Positions 23,438 to 34,795 of a DNA stretch of 64,000 nt are shown in pieces. The stretch lies in the NCBI GenBank assembly GCA_920105625.2, contig OV050030.1, positions 183,524,315 to 183,588,314 on the forward strand, written 5' to 3'. A model generated the notes under the pieces. It ran no database searches, was not told the DNA's origin, and worked only from the letters and a program-made list of their open reading frames with translations. Source of the stretch: Clusia tigrina. Its lineage: Eukaryota; Arthropoda; Insecta; Diptera; Clusiidae. Within the stretch, counting starts at the first letter, position 1. The number at the start of each line of letters is the position of its first letter. The translations under genes were made by a program, and so were the position numbers.

Positions 23438-23642
23438 TGTTAGAATTTTCTTGATGCAAAAAGATAAAAATATAATCAACTTGTAATAAATCTGTAGTAC
23501 TTTATTCGAGAGCAGGAAAAAGAAGAAGGAGAATAGAAACTTTACAAGAAATGTCAAACTTATAGAAGATAGAAAATTAATTAATAGAGAAAAGAATAGT
23601 GATGCCAGACTTGCGTATTGTCGTCTTACAATAATCTTGACA
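23438..23642 (-). repeat. 5' LTR of copia element B
   Basis: A 205-bp LTR, by eye identical to the other LTR except for one extra A in the run near 23518. Because LTRs are identical when inserted, this implies a recent insertion. Confidence 0.95.
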
Positions 23643-24230
23643 TTTTGCAACCTTAATTATTTCGCACAACATTAGTAATATCGCCAATAAAGTTATTAGG
23701 CTGAACTGTCGTCCCATTTTTCTTCCTCTTGATGGCCCTTCATTCATTTCGTCCTTTAACTTTCTTGTAGTCGCCTCTTCGTTAGATTCTGCACCAGTAT
23801 CTGCGTCTATGGGTAGTGGAGCAAGGCGACGTATTGCACGTTTATAAACTCTCGTTGCCGTCTTAACCTCAGCAACGCGTACAGTTCCATCTGGTCCGTT
23901 ATAGACTTCTACTATTCGGCCAAGAGGCCACTGCATAGCAGGAACATTGTCTTCTTTGATGATCACCATGTCGCCGAGTTTGATGTTATCTCGCTCTCTT
24001 ATCCACTTGTGTCGTTGTTGGAGTTCATTGAGATTAATTAAGTTCATTTAGATTAATTAATTTCCATCTTTACAAAAGTGATTGCTTTGTTGAGTCTGCT
24101 TTGCTATCTACTTGTGCGGTGAGTGCTTCTCCTATGGGGAGCTGACCTGGCGTTAGTGCTGTTAAATCCGAAGGGTCCCATGATAGTGGCGTTAGTGGCC
24201 CGGAATTTAATATGTCCTCTATTTCCACAA
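23643..24230 (-). pseudogene. BEL pol C-terminal end (DUF5641-like) and env signal peptide
   Basis: The end of the BEL integrase region reads GPLTPLSWDP...LTPGQL (about 24180-24140), then the conserved C-terminal block: LQQRHKWIRERDNIKLGDMV and a RAIRRLAPLPI ending (23577-24047 frame). Downstream in the same open frame a new protein appears to start, MGRQFSLITLLAILLMLCE, a hydrophobic signal peptide expected for env. The copia insertion lies 70 bases further on. The integrase catalytic core is not found upstream, so it is deleted between about 24230 and 24520. Confidence 0.65.
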
Positions 24231-25059
24231 TTACCGCTTCCAATTATTCATAAGTCAATGAAGCCGATGCGACACTTCTTAGCAGAAGAAGCAGCTTCTA
24301 ATCGTTACCCCACTCGAAGAATGTTCATGCCATCTAAAAATGGCGATAAGCTACTGATGGCACTGCTAATTTTGATTTCGCTGTGTTGTTTCAGATTTTG
24401 AATTTCATCTTTGAAGTCACTCGCCTGAATAGTCTTGACGATGGCAGCAAATGCATGATCCTGTTCGACTGTTGTTAAAGTAATGGTGGTATTTATAAAT
24501 CGTAAGACAATCCAATGATTCTTTAAAGTGTGACAAATGAGTTGCGATGGTTTATTTGATAAATCCATTCTCCATTTACTTGCATTGTGTTATCTGACCC
24601 AGTGAGCAATGAAATGGCTGTTTCCCTTTTATTTTCGATGTTAGAAGGAAATTTCAGATGCTTTGACCATACTGGGGGCCATAGCTCTTGCCTGGCGTGC
24701 AGAAACATTGGTCCTTGAAACCAGACTGCACTGTCAGCCAATGTCTTTGAACATCCTCTTGACAGTAAATCCGCTGGATTTTTCTTTGAACTGACATGTC
24801 GCCATTGCTCGGGTAGAGTTAACATTTGAATTTTTGCTACTCTATTTGCCACAAAAGTTTTGTATGCTGATGATTGTGCATTTATCCAATGAAGCACAAC
24901 CTCTATCTGAAAATCTGTTTTTACCCGAGTTGCGAGTTGGGCACATACTAGTGCGGCACAAAGTTCTAATCGAAGCAGAGTTTGTGTTTTTAGTGGTGCA
25001 ACACGGGTTCTGGCGCATAATAGCCGCGTCATAATAGCCGAAGGCCCTTTAGGAAGCAT
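24231..25059 (-). pseudogene. BEL RNase H region and damaged integrase start
   Basis: The open piece 25059-24523 has the TRVAPLKTQTLLRLELCAA start of the BEL RNase H-like domain and VSSKKNPADLLSRGC further on, with VWFQGPMFL beyond. It then runs into a disrupted area (24231-24522) with ILRVG, which marks the start of integrase in BEL elements. Polymerase and RNase H are normally parts of one polyprotein. Numerous stops are present. Confidence 0.6.
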
Positions 25060-26110
25060 CAGTAAAGATGTTTAGTTGTGTTGATGATGATAGTTCTCCC
25101 TTAAATATGTGTCTGGCTATTCGGAGATTGTTTAAGTGGTTAAGATTTTCTCTGAATGCCGTCCATGTAGCTTTGAGATCTGATGGTAAAGCCTCATCTC
25201 AGGATAACTTTATTTGCTATAGATGCAGTGTAAATATGTTTGCCTTGACGATCACCGGTGCCAGTAGTCCAAGTAGATCAAACAGTCGTGCTAGATCGGA
25301 GCTGACCGTTCGTTTAGTGGTTGCCCGCAAGGAATCCAGCGTTGATCTGACACAGAATACATCAACTTTCGGCAACCACAATAACCCCAGCGTTTTTATT
25401 AGGTCATTAGTGTCATTAGAAACATCTAAATACACTTCCTGGTCACCTTGTGGAATATTTGTTAATAGTTGGGGATGATTTGCACACCATTTTCGCACAT
25501 TAAATCCATCTGTGCTTAGCATTTTCAATAGCTGTCGTTTGATATCTATGGCTGTAGCCAGACTGTCTGATCCTCCAAGTCCATCAGCCACATAAAAATT
25601 GTCATGTAACATTTTTGCTCCCAAAGGATGACTTAAAATATTGTCGTTAGCGATTTGTTGCAGACATTTGGTTGCTAGGTACGGTGCTGCCCGTGGTCCA
25701 TATGTAAGGGTGTTTCGTTGATAGTACCCAATGTTTGCTGTTGGATCCTCTCTCTATACGATGACTTGATAACGTCGATCTTCTGGATGTATTATGATCT
25801 GCCGATACATCTTTTCGATATCGGTCGTGAACTGTGGGCCCGGTATACATTAAATCGTTCAATAAATATCCTGTCGTGGTTTTGGCGGATGCGTCGAACA
25901 CCACTCGCAATTTGGTTGTTGTGCTATCGGGTTTGAGAACACAATGATGAGGAAGGAAGTAGTTAGGAGACAGCATTGAGTCAAGCTTCACCTTCTTCAT
26001 GTGTCCCAATCTTTCGTATTCTCTCATGTTTTCGCAGCTCCACGTTTCTCTGAAGTCGCTGTTCGAGACCAAGGAATCGATTATGAGCCATTAGTCTTGA
26101 TTCTCCCAAA
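25060..26110 (-). pseudogene. BEL reverse transcriptase, catalytic box altered
   Basis: Recognisable segments are YFLPHHCVLKP, TKLRVVFDASAKT (motif in fingers), LNDLMYTGP and, after a frameshifted gap at about 25640-25860, NFYVADGLGG where BEL elements normally have a Y-V-D-D box. The Asp-to-Ala difference would abolish catalysis. The following LLKMLSTDGFNVRKW and WLPKVDVFCV segments fit BEL polymerase. Stops and frameshifts also break the reading. Confidence 0.7.
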
Positions 26111-26840
26111 GCTGTTGGATTTTCGAGAAATGGCAATTTTTCGATGAAGCGTCACAGGTCATTTTTGCGCAAAATTTGGGCAAAGTGTATTTCGCATTGT
26201 TGTTCTGCTGCTGACATGTTCTTTCCAATTGTTTCGACTTCATCCATCTTCGATAATTTTTCAATTACCTCGACTAGTGGACCACCCTGCTATCAGTGTC
26301 TGTTTTCATCCCGAACAATGGACATGTCAATGAATCCGCCGATGGTTCATACGCTCTAAATTTTCCGCTCAGAATCTAACCAAGGGAAGTGTTTTGGAGA
26401 ATCGGGCCATTATTCATCATCTTTATATGACCAGGTTCCAAGAGACTCAGGTAAAATTTGGCAAGACGTCAAGTTTGGCTTCCTAGCAAAATTTCGGATC
26501 TGCCAATTGTAACTTGGCCGGGATTTTCAAATTTGAAGTATCAGATTGATTACTTTGGTTGAGCGGAAATAATGTTTTGAAGTACAAATGCTTCCAAATT
26601 AGTTGTGAAACTTCCAGTAGTGGATTGCATCTTGACATGAATCCTCTGAGTATCCGTCTTTTGCGCATCGCCATTCCCTCAATGCAGAAGGAAGCTTTGG
26701 TTGGAGATATGGATAATCTCTTCATGAGACAAACTGAGACGATGTTAACTTGGGAACCGGAATTCAAAATTGCTCTAAATTCCCCTGAGTTGCCATTGGT
26801 CGCAGTGATTATTATCCTTGCTGTTGCCAGTAGTACGTAT
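26111..26840 (-). pseudogene. BEL aspartic protease with altered active site
   Basis: The frame 26767-26483 starts with the protease signature, but reads ILNSGSQVNIVS (codon AAT, complement of 26762-26764) where BEL proteases have an Asp in the D-S-G triad. Asn at this position inactivates aspartic proteases. The rest (SPTKASFCIEG) fits the domain. The sequence between 26111 and 26482 is degraded linker to the polymerase. Confidence 0.6.
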
Positions 26841-28467
26841 CATTGAATTGACACGTTGCTTGCTGCTGCTGATGAAACTGTTGCATTTGGAATCGGATTT
26901 ATTGATTCATTGGCTAATTGCCTTGCTTCTGATGACGGCATTTTTGGAACTAGTTGTTTTTCATTTCCAAAATGTAGCAACGTATTGTGTTTTTTGTCAC
27001 ATTTGCTGCAACATCTCGACTTGCAATTGTTTGAATTGTGATCGTTCTTAAAACAATTGTAACATAGTCGTTGCTTTTTTACCCACAACTGGCGTTCTGT
27101 AATTGACAGCTGTAGAAATTGCTTGCGGTAATGCAATGTGTGACTCCCATTGTCACATAATTTGCAGCTGTTGTTAGAGTCTGCAATGGAGGATACAACT
27201 CTGTTGGGTGGTTGTGCCATTGCAGCTTTATCCTTAGGGCCGATGGCTTCCATTGAATAGAATTGTCCTTCCAAGAACAGCAGAAGTTATCCACCCCTTG
27301 TAATTCCTTTGGATTTGTTAAGGATTGTTCAAATCTCATGTGTGTGATCGATTTAGTTTCTTTATTGGCAGATAATGAAGAATCGGATCCAATGTTCTCG
27401 TATCAACCCCTAAATTGTCCAGAGCCAACATGTATTCACGTGTTGTGTCGTGCAAATTCTTAATTGTCGAGGCAGTTGATGTTCCTGATGGCTGAATTAG
27501 TAGTTTTTCGATTAGCGTAGCTACTATTATCCTTCTGTTGTTGTACCGCTCTTGCAATAACGTTCAAGCGGCAACATAGTTGTCTTCCGTCAGAGAGAAG
27601 TGGTTGATTAATTTTGAAGCTTCTCCTGTAACATTTGCTTCTAGTAACCACATTTTTTGCACCGCTGCTAATGGCTGTTTTTCGATCATTTGGGAAAACA
27701 GATCGAAGAATTGTTGCCATTTCAAGTAATCGCCATTGAACTGTGGAATGGTTACCTTTGGGAGGTAAACTGCACTTCGCAATGTTTGCTCTTCTCTCGC
27801 GGCTGAAACACTGACTCTGGTACCTTGGCATTGATCTGCTCTTATAGAGAGATCAAGTAACTGGTGTTGTACCATTTCATCTAATTGATCGTACTCTGCT
27901 TGGTCAAAGCCTTCTGCTGCCGGGTCTTCCAACTTTTCCCAAAGCTCGTCGTACACCAATTCTATTTGGGTCCAAAGATGACTGATGCTGTTTATTTTTA
28001 ATTTATAAAATGCCTATGGCTGGTTTTCTTGGACTGTTTCCAGTCCTTTGTACTACATGATTAGCTGATGTTGGTATGTTTTCAATTTGATGTTTGCTGG
28101 TTTTTAGAATGGCCGGTATGCATGCTGCTGCCGATGGTGCTGCCACTTTTTCGCCTTCCCCGTTTGCCTGGAGACGGGTGGCTTCCTGGAGAAATTGGCT
28201 TTGATAGTTACCGACTAACTTGCTGATTTGGTCGCAGTATCCGGATGTGAAATATTCGTGGTCAGCCGGTTTATCTGTTAATGCCCTTAATTTGCCATCT
28301 CTTTCATTGAAGACGTCCCAGTACTGAGTCAATTGACGCAATTTCTCAGTGTAATAGGAGGACCTTGTTTTTCTGTCTGCGGCATCCTTGTTGAATTTTC
28401 GAATTATCCTTGTGATTTCTTCGCTGACCTCTCGTTGCCGTTCTGCAAGCTCCGATAAATTTGCCAT
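26840..28467 (-). pseudogene. BEL gag with DUF1759-like domain and zinc knuckles
   Basis: Gag starts MANLSELAERQREVSEEI at 28467, with a helical N-terminal part to 28003. After a frameshift, VTIPQFNGDYLKWQQFFDLF (27764-27702) marks the DUF1759 domain typical of Pao/BEL gag. The C-terminal piece (27274-26840) has the zinc stretches CKLCDNGSH, CYNCFKNDHNSNNC and CCSKCDKKHNTLLH. At least four frameshifts or stops interrupt it. The protein assembles particles in the family. Confidence 0.7.
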
Positions 28468-28507
28468 GGTGTATGTATGATAATACTTCAGCACTTAAAC
28501 TGAAATA

Positions 28508-28524
28508 TCACGTCGGGGTCACCA
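28508..28524 (-). promoter_or_regulatory. Primer-binding site of the BEL element
   Basis: On the minus strand TGGTGACCCCGACGTGA lies three bases after the LTR end and about 40 bases before the gag start. It has the TGG start expected for pairing with a tRNA 3' end. The tRNA was not identified. Confidence 0.7.
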
Positions 28525-28527
28525 AAA

Positions 28528-28690
28528 TGTTAATTCAAAATTCTGTTTTGAATTTGTGTTTTGAATTTCCAGTACTTGAACTGGTAATTCACGATGATTA
28601 AATAATTCAAGAATTTAATCTGAATTTGAGGTTTTGAATTTTCAATATTTGAGCGGAAAATTCACGACGAAACAAAATTGAAGTTTTTTT
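28528..28690 (-). repeat. Partial 5' LTR of the BEL element
   Basis: The LTR end TTAACA (minus strand) adjoins the primer-binding site. The block has three related sub-repeats around TTTTGAATTT...GGAAAATTCACGA (28528-28680). It is short because LINE C begins near 28690. Confidence 0.55.
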
Positions 28691-28710
28691 AAACTGACAG
28701 GCTGGATGAG

Positions 28711-29712
28711 ATGGATAACCCACTTAGCCAGGAGTCGGCTGGGATGTCTATCTCCACGGAAAAAGAGAGAAATCTTTTTGAATTGGCTCCACAGAAGATT
28801 CCAAAGTTTAAGGTGAAGCTATCCGGCGCTGGACGAAAACGATTAAAGGCTTTGCTTGCCAGGGGCATATCGCTGGAAACAGCTCGGTCCTTGGCGGCAA
28901 ATCCAGCCAACGTGTCTACGCGATGGACCCCTAAAAGATCCCGATCAGATGGCTATACGCTGACATCGAGCTCCAGGCCGACAAAGCGCTTAGCACAAGA
29001 GGGCAACAAACACATTGAAAAACTGTCAATAGTGCCCCAGGTAACCCACCGGTTTGTAGTGAGATGAAGGAGGTGGAGACCTGTGAACCTTGTTCCAGAA
29101 AGAAGGTGGCGGTGGGCTCTGAAAGACATGGCGTGCAGGGCACCTCCTTGGCGGTTCCCTGTTCAAAGTCTACTCTAGCGCAGACAGTCTGCTCCAAAAA
29201 GATAGGGGTTATTCCTAGCAATTTCCCAGAAGGCATATGGTCCACTAAAGAAATTGGGAAGGTACAACGATGTATTATTGACAAGATGTTCGAGACTCGT
29301 GGGGGCCCAATGACGCCACACTTTGCAGGCTGTAGTTTCAAGCCAGGATGGTTGACGATCAACTGTCTGGACGACGAAACCGTAGCCTGGGCTGAAGAAA
29401 GGATACCAGCCATGAAGCCATGGGAGGGGGCTTAGTTGAAGGTGGTGGACGAGGCAAAAGTGCCAAAGGCCAAGATCTTCCTTGGCTAATTTCCAGGCTC
29501 GGTGTCTTGGCAGAATGACCGAATTTTGGGGCAAGTGGAGTCGCAGAATTCGGGCATTAGTGTCAGTGAGTGGCGGGTGCTCCATCGCCTACAAAAAGGC
29601 GACCAGGTCGAGCTGGCAATTGCTCTGGACCCAATCTCGTCTGAAAGGGTTCAGAAACTGGGTAACAAGGTATACTATGGCTTTGGCAGTGCCCAGCTCT
29701 GACCTAGACTGA
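28711..29712 (+). pseudogene. LOA-type ORF1 with DUF4780-like domain, broken
   Basis: Starts MDNPLSQESAGMSIST. The basic region RKRLKALLARGISLETARSLA is followed by a frameshift near 29040. DUF4780-like sequence then appears in two pieces, FAGCSFKPGWLTINCLDDET (about 29326) and, after a stop at 29433, VSEWRVLHRLQ and a YYGFGSAQL ending at 29702. The same ending (YGFGAI, FGFGSL) is seen in copies A and B. Function is presumed RNA binding. Confidence 0.6.
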
Positions 29713-30360
29713 AGGGGAACAAGGCAAAACTTGCTGTTGGTGGTGAGGAGCAGCCAACAACATCTGTTGCAGCGCGGGCAAAGCAGAGTAGCCGGAAGCC
29801 AAAAACGAGGACCATTTTTATAAAGCCACTACCGAGAGCGGAGAGAGGCAACACTAGTGCCCAACGTCCAAAACCATATGCTCTCTCTGGTAGGTTCAAA
29901 AAATGGTAGAGAAAAGACCCGGAGGCTGCGGAAACTTTGCGGAGCACAAAGGGTTGTAAGAAACGCAAGGATCAGTCTGGGAAATAATGTCCCAGGCCCC
30001 ATCACGAACGTAAAACTTTTCTTGGAAGCAGCTTCACTCTATCCAAATAAATCTCCACAGGGCTATAGCAGCCTCTTACTGGTGGAACACCAGTGTCTGA
30101 ATTACGTAGCCATTCAAGAGCCATGGGCCACGAAAGGGCGCATAAATGGTCTGAGGGGGGTTGGGGGAAGAAATTGGAGGCACCTTCGAAATAAGAAATG
30201 TTAGGAAGACCAACTGGTCAATATATAACTTTTACTTAGAGCAAAATATTGCATGACTTAGTGAAGAAATAAGTTACTCTCAGGAACTAGATCTTGAAGT
30301 TAACAAATTTAATAATATAAAAATTGAGGCTTTTGAAAGTATTGTAGTTGCAATTTAGTT
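29713..30360 (+). pseudogene. Start of LOA-type ORF2, mostly deleted endonuclease
   Basis: After ORF1 a short piece contains a QEPW-like signature in broken frames (about 30115) with NLH-type start sequence (about 30040). The catalytic Asp/Asn and Asp-His boxes are not seen, so most of the endonuclease is deleted before the linker at 30361. Confidence 0.45.
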
Positions 30361-31770
30361 GTGAAGAAACGTTCTAGGAACGTACCCTGGTGGAGTGGGG
30401 AGCGCAAAAAAGCCCGTCAACACTTAATTAGAGCCAAGTCTACTGGTGACTGGGCATCCTATAGAAGTGCCTTAACGGCCTATAATAATGAGTTGAGAAG
30501 ATCTAAGAGAGACTCATGGAAAAAGTACTGTGAGGCAATTGAAACTCTCCCAGCACCTATAAAGATCACTCAAATGGCCTTTCTACACTCAAGAAGTCTG
30601 AGGGAAATTTTACGGAGAGCCTGGAAGAGACGGGACAGCTTTTGTTGGACACTCACTTTTCAGGCTGTACCACTAGCGGAGAGGATAGTGAAATCATCGA
30701 GAATACTCGTTTCTTTGATGCCTACACGGAGGGAACTCTTACTGGCTCGCAGAATCTTTACCGTAAACAAAACCAAATGGGCTATCTCCACTTTTACACC
30801 ATTCATATTCCCAGAGGTCGATAATATACACCCGTGCCTACTTCGGCAAGGTGTTGATGTAATGGCACCTGTACTAAAAAACATTTTCAGGATAAGCCTG
30901 GAACTAGATATAGTGCGTAGACCTTGGACGAAGGCTATTGTGCTTTCATACCGAAAGCAGGCAAAAAGGCGGACCACACGCCAAAAGCCTATCGGCCCAT
31001 TAGCCTAACGTCATTCCTGCTAAAAGTTATGGAAAAAATTCTGGACGAATATATCAGGGAAACTTATCTTAAAGATTCTCCTCTTTATATTGAACAATAT
31101 GCTTACCAATCAGGCAAATCGACTGAGACAGCCATACATAGCTAAACGAGCAAAATTGAAAAGGCGTTTGAAGGTAAAGAAATAGCTCTCTGTACATCGC
31201 TTGATATTACGGGGGCTTTTGACAAATGCTACTTTCAGATCTATTGAGGAGGGGATGAACAGGAAAGGTATACAAAGACTGATCATAACATGGGTTCTCA
31301 ATATGCTGAAAAACAGAACAATAATCCTTGATACAGAGACAGAAAATTTAATTGTCAAGTCAACCAAAGGTTGTCCCCAGGGGGGCGTCCTATCGCCACT
31401 CCTATGGTTTTTGGTTATCAACTTGATATTTGGTAATTGATGATTTGGTAATTATGATCAGGGGCATGTTTGACTCTACCATAACAGATCACATGCAACT
31501 AGCGCTTGACGTCAATCAAAACTGGTGTCAGGAGAAAGGACTATCGATAAATCCGAATAAAACAAACGTGGTATCCTTTTCCAAAAGAAGGAAACTGAAT
31601 CTGGGGACCTTAAGTTTAGGGACCACGAATTTAACAATGTCCAATGAAATGGAATATCTGGGAGTAATCCTAGACAAAATTCTAACTTGGAAAAACCACT
31701 TATCATACATAACTAATAAAACCTTAAAAGGAACCTACGCTTGCCAGAGGTTGTACGATAAAACATAGGG
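30361..31770 (+). pseudogene. LOA-type reverse transcriptase, multiple frames
   Basis: A basic linker (RNVPWWSGERKKARQ) leads into the fingers. Landmarks in several frames are AYRPISLTSFLLK (about 30985), a motif-A-like LDITGAFD (about 31200), motif B GCPQGGVLSPLLW (about 31372) and a damaged motif C reading VIDDLVIMI (about 31442), where the first residues of the usual Y-A-D-D are lost. The thumb continues with NPNKTNVVSFSKR and EMEYLGVILDK to 31768. Confidence 0.7.
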
Positions 31771-32944
31771 GCTACGGCCATAAATTATGGCGTAGTCATA
31801 TAAAACTATAAGATTACCAATGATTACATACGCTTCGTTGGTATGGTGGCCAAAAGTAAACCAAATCAAATGCTCAGATAACCCTTAACAAGATTCACCG
31901 TATCGCGTGTTTGAGTGTGACGGTAGCAATGAGAACGTGCCCCATACTAGCTTTGGGAGTGATTACTGGACTGACTCCTCTACACCTTGTAGTTAAAAGG
32001 ATGGCGGCCAGCGCGGCCCCAAAGCTACCTAATCTAGCCCATCTTAAAGAAGGCAACCTATCGGGGCACGTAAAGATTCTGGACACTGTCTGGAATTCTC
32101 CGTGCCTCATGGTCTGCGACAAAATGGAGAGAAAATTAGACTTCTCAAAAAACTTCAAAGTTGTCATCAGTGACCGTTGAGTTTGGAGAAACAATAAAAT
32201 AATAATAAAACAGGACTCACAGTTGTGGTATACAGATGGGTCCAAAATTGAAGGTGGCGGTGCAGGAGCTGGAATTGTAGGTCCAAATTTCCAAAAAGCA
32301 ATTACAATGGGAAAAACAGCTTCCACTTTTCAGGCGGAGGTCCACGATTTAGAGTTATGTGCTAGAGAATGTCTACGCAGGGGTACATGCAACACCAAAA
32401 TATGCATACTCTCAGATAGCCAGGCAGCTCTGAAATCATTAGTAAACCTCTCATTCCAATCAAAGCTGGTCAGGGAATGCTCTAAACTCCTCAATACTCT
32501 AGCAGCGAGAAACTGTGTTACGCTTATGTGGGTACCGGGACATGAGGGACATGAGGTGAACGAAATGGCAGACTCCTTGGCAAAAAGGGGCCCAGACACT
32601 GCATTTATAGGTCCAGAATCCTTCTGTGGGGTAAAAAGTAGCTTCACAAATAACTTGTTGTGCGAACAGGAAAAACGAGGTCTGCTAAACCACTGGAGAG
32701 CCCAAAGAGGCATGCGGCAGTGGAGACTCTTGGTCCTGAACATATCAGGGTAGATGCTTCTTGAATCCTGAGCAGAAATGACATCAGACTCTATACTGAA
32801 TTTTTAACAGGATACTGTAGACTAAATTACCATCTGCAAAAAATAGGCGTGTAGAAGACGATTCCTGTCGTCTCTGTCAAGTGGAGCAGGAAACAGCAGA
32901 ACATATTCTATGCACTGCCCAGTGATGGCAAGACGCAGACATAA
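31771..32944 (+). pseudogene. LOA-type RNase H and C-terminal finger
   Basis: The RNase H domain (32223-32753) retains YTDGSK, FQAEV, SDSQAA and EMADSLAKRG, i.e. all four acidic positions, with WVPGHEGHEV between. A stop near 32750 separates it from the C-terminal [16 protein letters not shown] finger (about 32865-32915). The upstream part (31771-32220) is thumb/connection sequence with stops. Confidence 0.75.
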
Positions 32945-32954
32945 TTATATATAT

Positions 32955-33052
<98 letters not shown>

Positions 33053-33080
33053 GTATATATATAAATATATATACATACAC

Positions 33081-33139
<59 letters not shown>

Positions 33140-33149
33140 CATGTACATC
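32945..33149 (+). repeat. TA microsatellite, ending in a TACATG array
   Basis: About 200 bp of (TA)n with a few TATG/TACA variants, ending ACATGTACATGTACAT just before the R1-type LINE. The same sort of sequence follows the LINE at 36165. Confidence 0.95.
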
Positions 33150-33570
33150 AGGGGGGAACCAGCCAGGCAAAGCATCTAATTGCCCCTCACTGGGAGGGGC
33201 TAGAGCGATCCTGTTGTGGGACAACCTCAAGAAGCCTCACTGCCTCCACGTGGCGGCCCCGGGCAATGGCACACCAGCACCCGCTGATGGCCAGCTGAAG
33301 AGAAGCACGCACCCAGAGATAGCGATGACCCCCTCATGGGGCGGCTGTCTGGGCAACGGGGAACAACGAGGGATCAACGATGGAACAGCGAGGGACCATC
33401 GTGGGACCACAAAGGGACATCGTGGGATCTGTTGTACCTCAAATCAAGGCCGAGACCGGTAAGGCGTTGATTATGGCATACCGGAAACAATAGAAAATAA
33501 GCTGATGCTTGTGGGCTGACGATTGCGGTATGCTGCCACCTGAGTAAGTAAGAGTGAAATCTTACAGAAA

Positions 33571-34795
33571 TGGCTGGTAGCTTAACCAACAAAATAAACA
33601 AAGACGACGGTGCGATGAAGGACCCCTCCTCCGGTAATAAGAAAGACGGTGGTGCGGAGAAACACACTGGCAGACACCAGTGAGCTTCAGCGAGTGATGG
33701 GCATGAAGGCCGATCCGACGGCAATGGCGGTCATCCCTCCCGATGAGGTCATTGCCAAAGGCAAAATGGCGGTGCTGGAGTGGCACACTGAAGCACTCAT
33801 AGCTTTCCTTGTGCCAAGGCACAATGTACATGCCGACATCAAGCGGAAGGGATCCAAAATCCGGGATGTCTGCTTGCAGGTTGTCGAGGAGCAGGACGCA
33901 GGTACGGCTGCGACAGTGCCACAGCTGGTGCAAGCCGACAGGACAGTCCAGACTGAAGGGCGGACGGAGAAGGTGGACAAGGAGGCGCAGGTTGGCAGCC
34001 CTCCTGTGGACAACCAGGACAAAGCCGGTGCGCCTTCGCGGGCAGCCCCTGCCCAGGCGAAGAGCTACGCGCCCGCAGTCGCAAAGCCAAAGCGCCCCCG
34101 TGAGAAGGGGGATCGGGAGCAAGTAAGTCCGACTAGCCGAGCGATAGCTAAGAGGAGGAGGGGAGATGCCCCGACACTGGCGGCCGAGAAAACGGTAACC
34201 CGGCCAAATCCTTAGACCCATAAGCCTATGGCTGGAAAGGCGGAGGGTGCAAAAGTTGAGTGGACCACAGTTCGTTCCAGACCCCAAGCGGAGCGGAAGG
34301 GCCTGAAGCCTAAGCCAGCGCGCCCCGATGCCATCGCCATCAGGGAAACTGGCACGATGAGCTGCGCGGACATCCTCCGCACGATCAAGAGGGACGCGCA
34401 GCTGTCAGAGCTGGGAGAGAGCGTCCGCAGGATCCGAAAAACGGCCAAGAGTGAACTGCTGCTGGAGTTGAGCGTGGCGGCAGATCCAAAGGCACCCCAG
34501 TATCATGAGGAGGTGGCGACTGTCCTGGGAACCAGTGTGGAGATGCGTAAGCTCACGCAGGAAACCCTAGTGGAGGTGAAAGACCTGGACGAAGTCACCA
34601 CGGTGGAAGATGTCCACGAGGCGCTGTGTACAGCCAATCTCTCGGAAAAACCTCCCGTGGATGCAATCAGGTCCCTCAGGAAATCGTACGGTGGAACACA
34701 GACAGCTGTCATCAGTCTAAACGTGGCCGTTATGTTGGCATCATCAGCCAGGCTGAGATTGCTCTGCTTCGAGCCAAATTGCATGACAGTTAATG
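33571..34795 (+). pseudogene. R1-type ORF1 (gag-like), N-terminal two thirds
   Basis: ORF1 opens MAGSLTNKINKDDG. After a frameshift between 33620 and 33655 the frame stays open to an in-frame TAG at 34213, and then to 34795. The first part is Lys/Ala/Pro-rich; the second includes MSCADILRTIKRDAQLSELG and a stretch (VSVEMR...VEVKDLDEVTT) like the region before the zinc knuckles in R1 ORF1. The knuckles themselves are missing because the sequence breaks off at 34795; copy B has them. Confidence 0.7.

Larger units (their letters stand above)
19039..23642 (-). mobile_element. Young copia LTR retrotransposon, copy B
   Basis: A 4604-bp element with LTRs at 19039-19242 and 23438-23642, both TGTTAG...CTTGACA, apparently differing by one A in a run. 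The 5-bp target duplication TTTTG is perfect (19034-19038 and 23643-23647). The primer-binding site (GGTTATGGGCCCAG) and polypurine tract (GAGGGGGCG) abut the LTRs on the minus strand. Length, LTR size and one continuous gag-pol are typical of copia. It inserted into the BEL env and is the youngest element seen here. Confidence 0.95.
18129..28690 (-). mobile_element. BEL/Pao LTR retrotransposon with env (roo-like arrangement), degraded
   Basis: Reading leftward from the right end: partial LTR (28528-28690), primer-binding site, gag, protease, reverse transcriptase, RNase H, a remnant integrase end, then an env gene with signal peptide. The copia element at 19039-23642 lies inside env. The downstream LTR is not found; the sequence ends at jockey ORF1 near 18129. 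Many stops, missing integrase core and changed catalytic residues show that it is old and inactive. An env in a BEL element recalls roo, but the family is not proven. Confidence 0.7.
28690..32944 (+). mobile_element. LOA-type non-LTR retrotransposon, copy C (degenerate)
   Basis: ORF1 with split DUF4780-like domain (28711-29712), a heavily deleted endonuclease (29995-30240), reverse transcriptase (30361-31770) and RNase H with C-terminal finger (32223-32930). The 5' end lies against the BEL LTR and the 3' end runs into the TA microsatellite at 32945 without a tail. It belongs to the same clade as copies A and B but is a different, more diverged family. Confidence 0.7.

Noticed and set aside
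33562..34448. Minus-strand open frames opposite R1 ORF1
   Set aside because: High GC content leaves long antisense frames. They contain no recognised domain, while the plus strand gives R1 ORF1.
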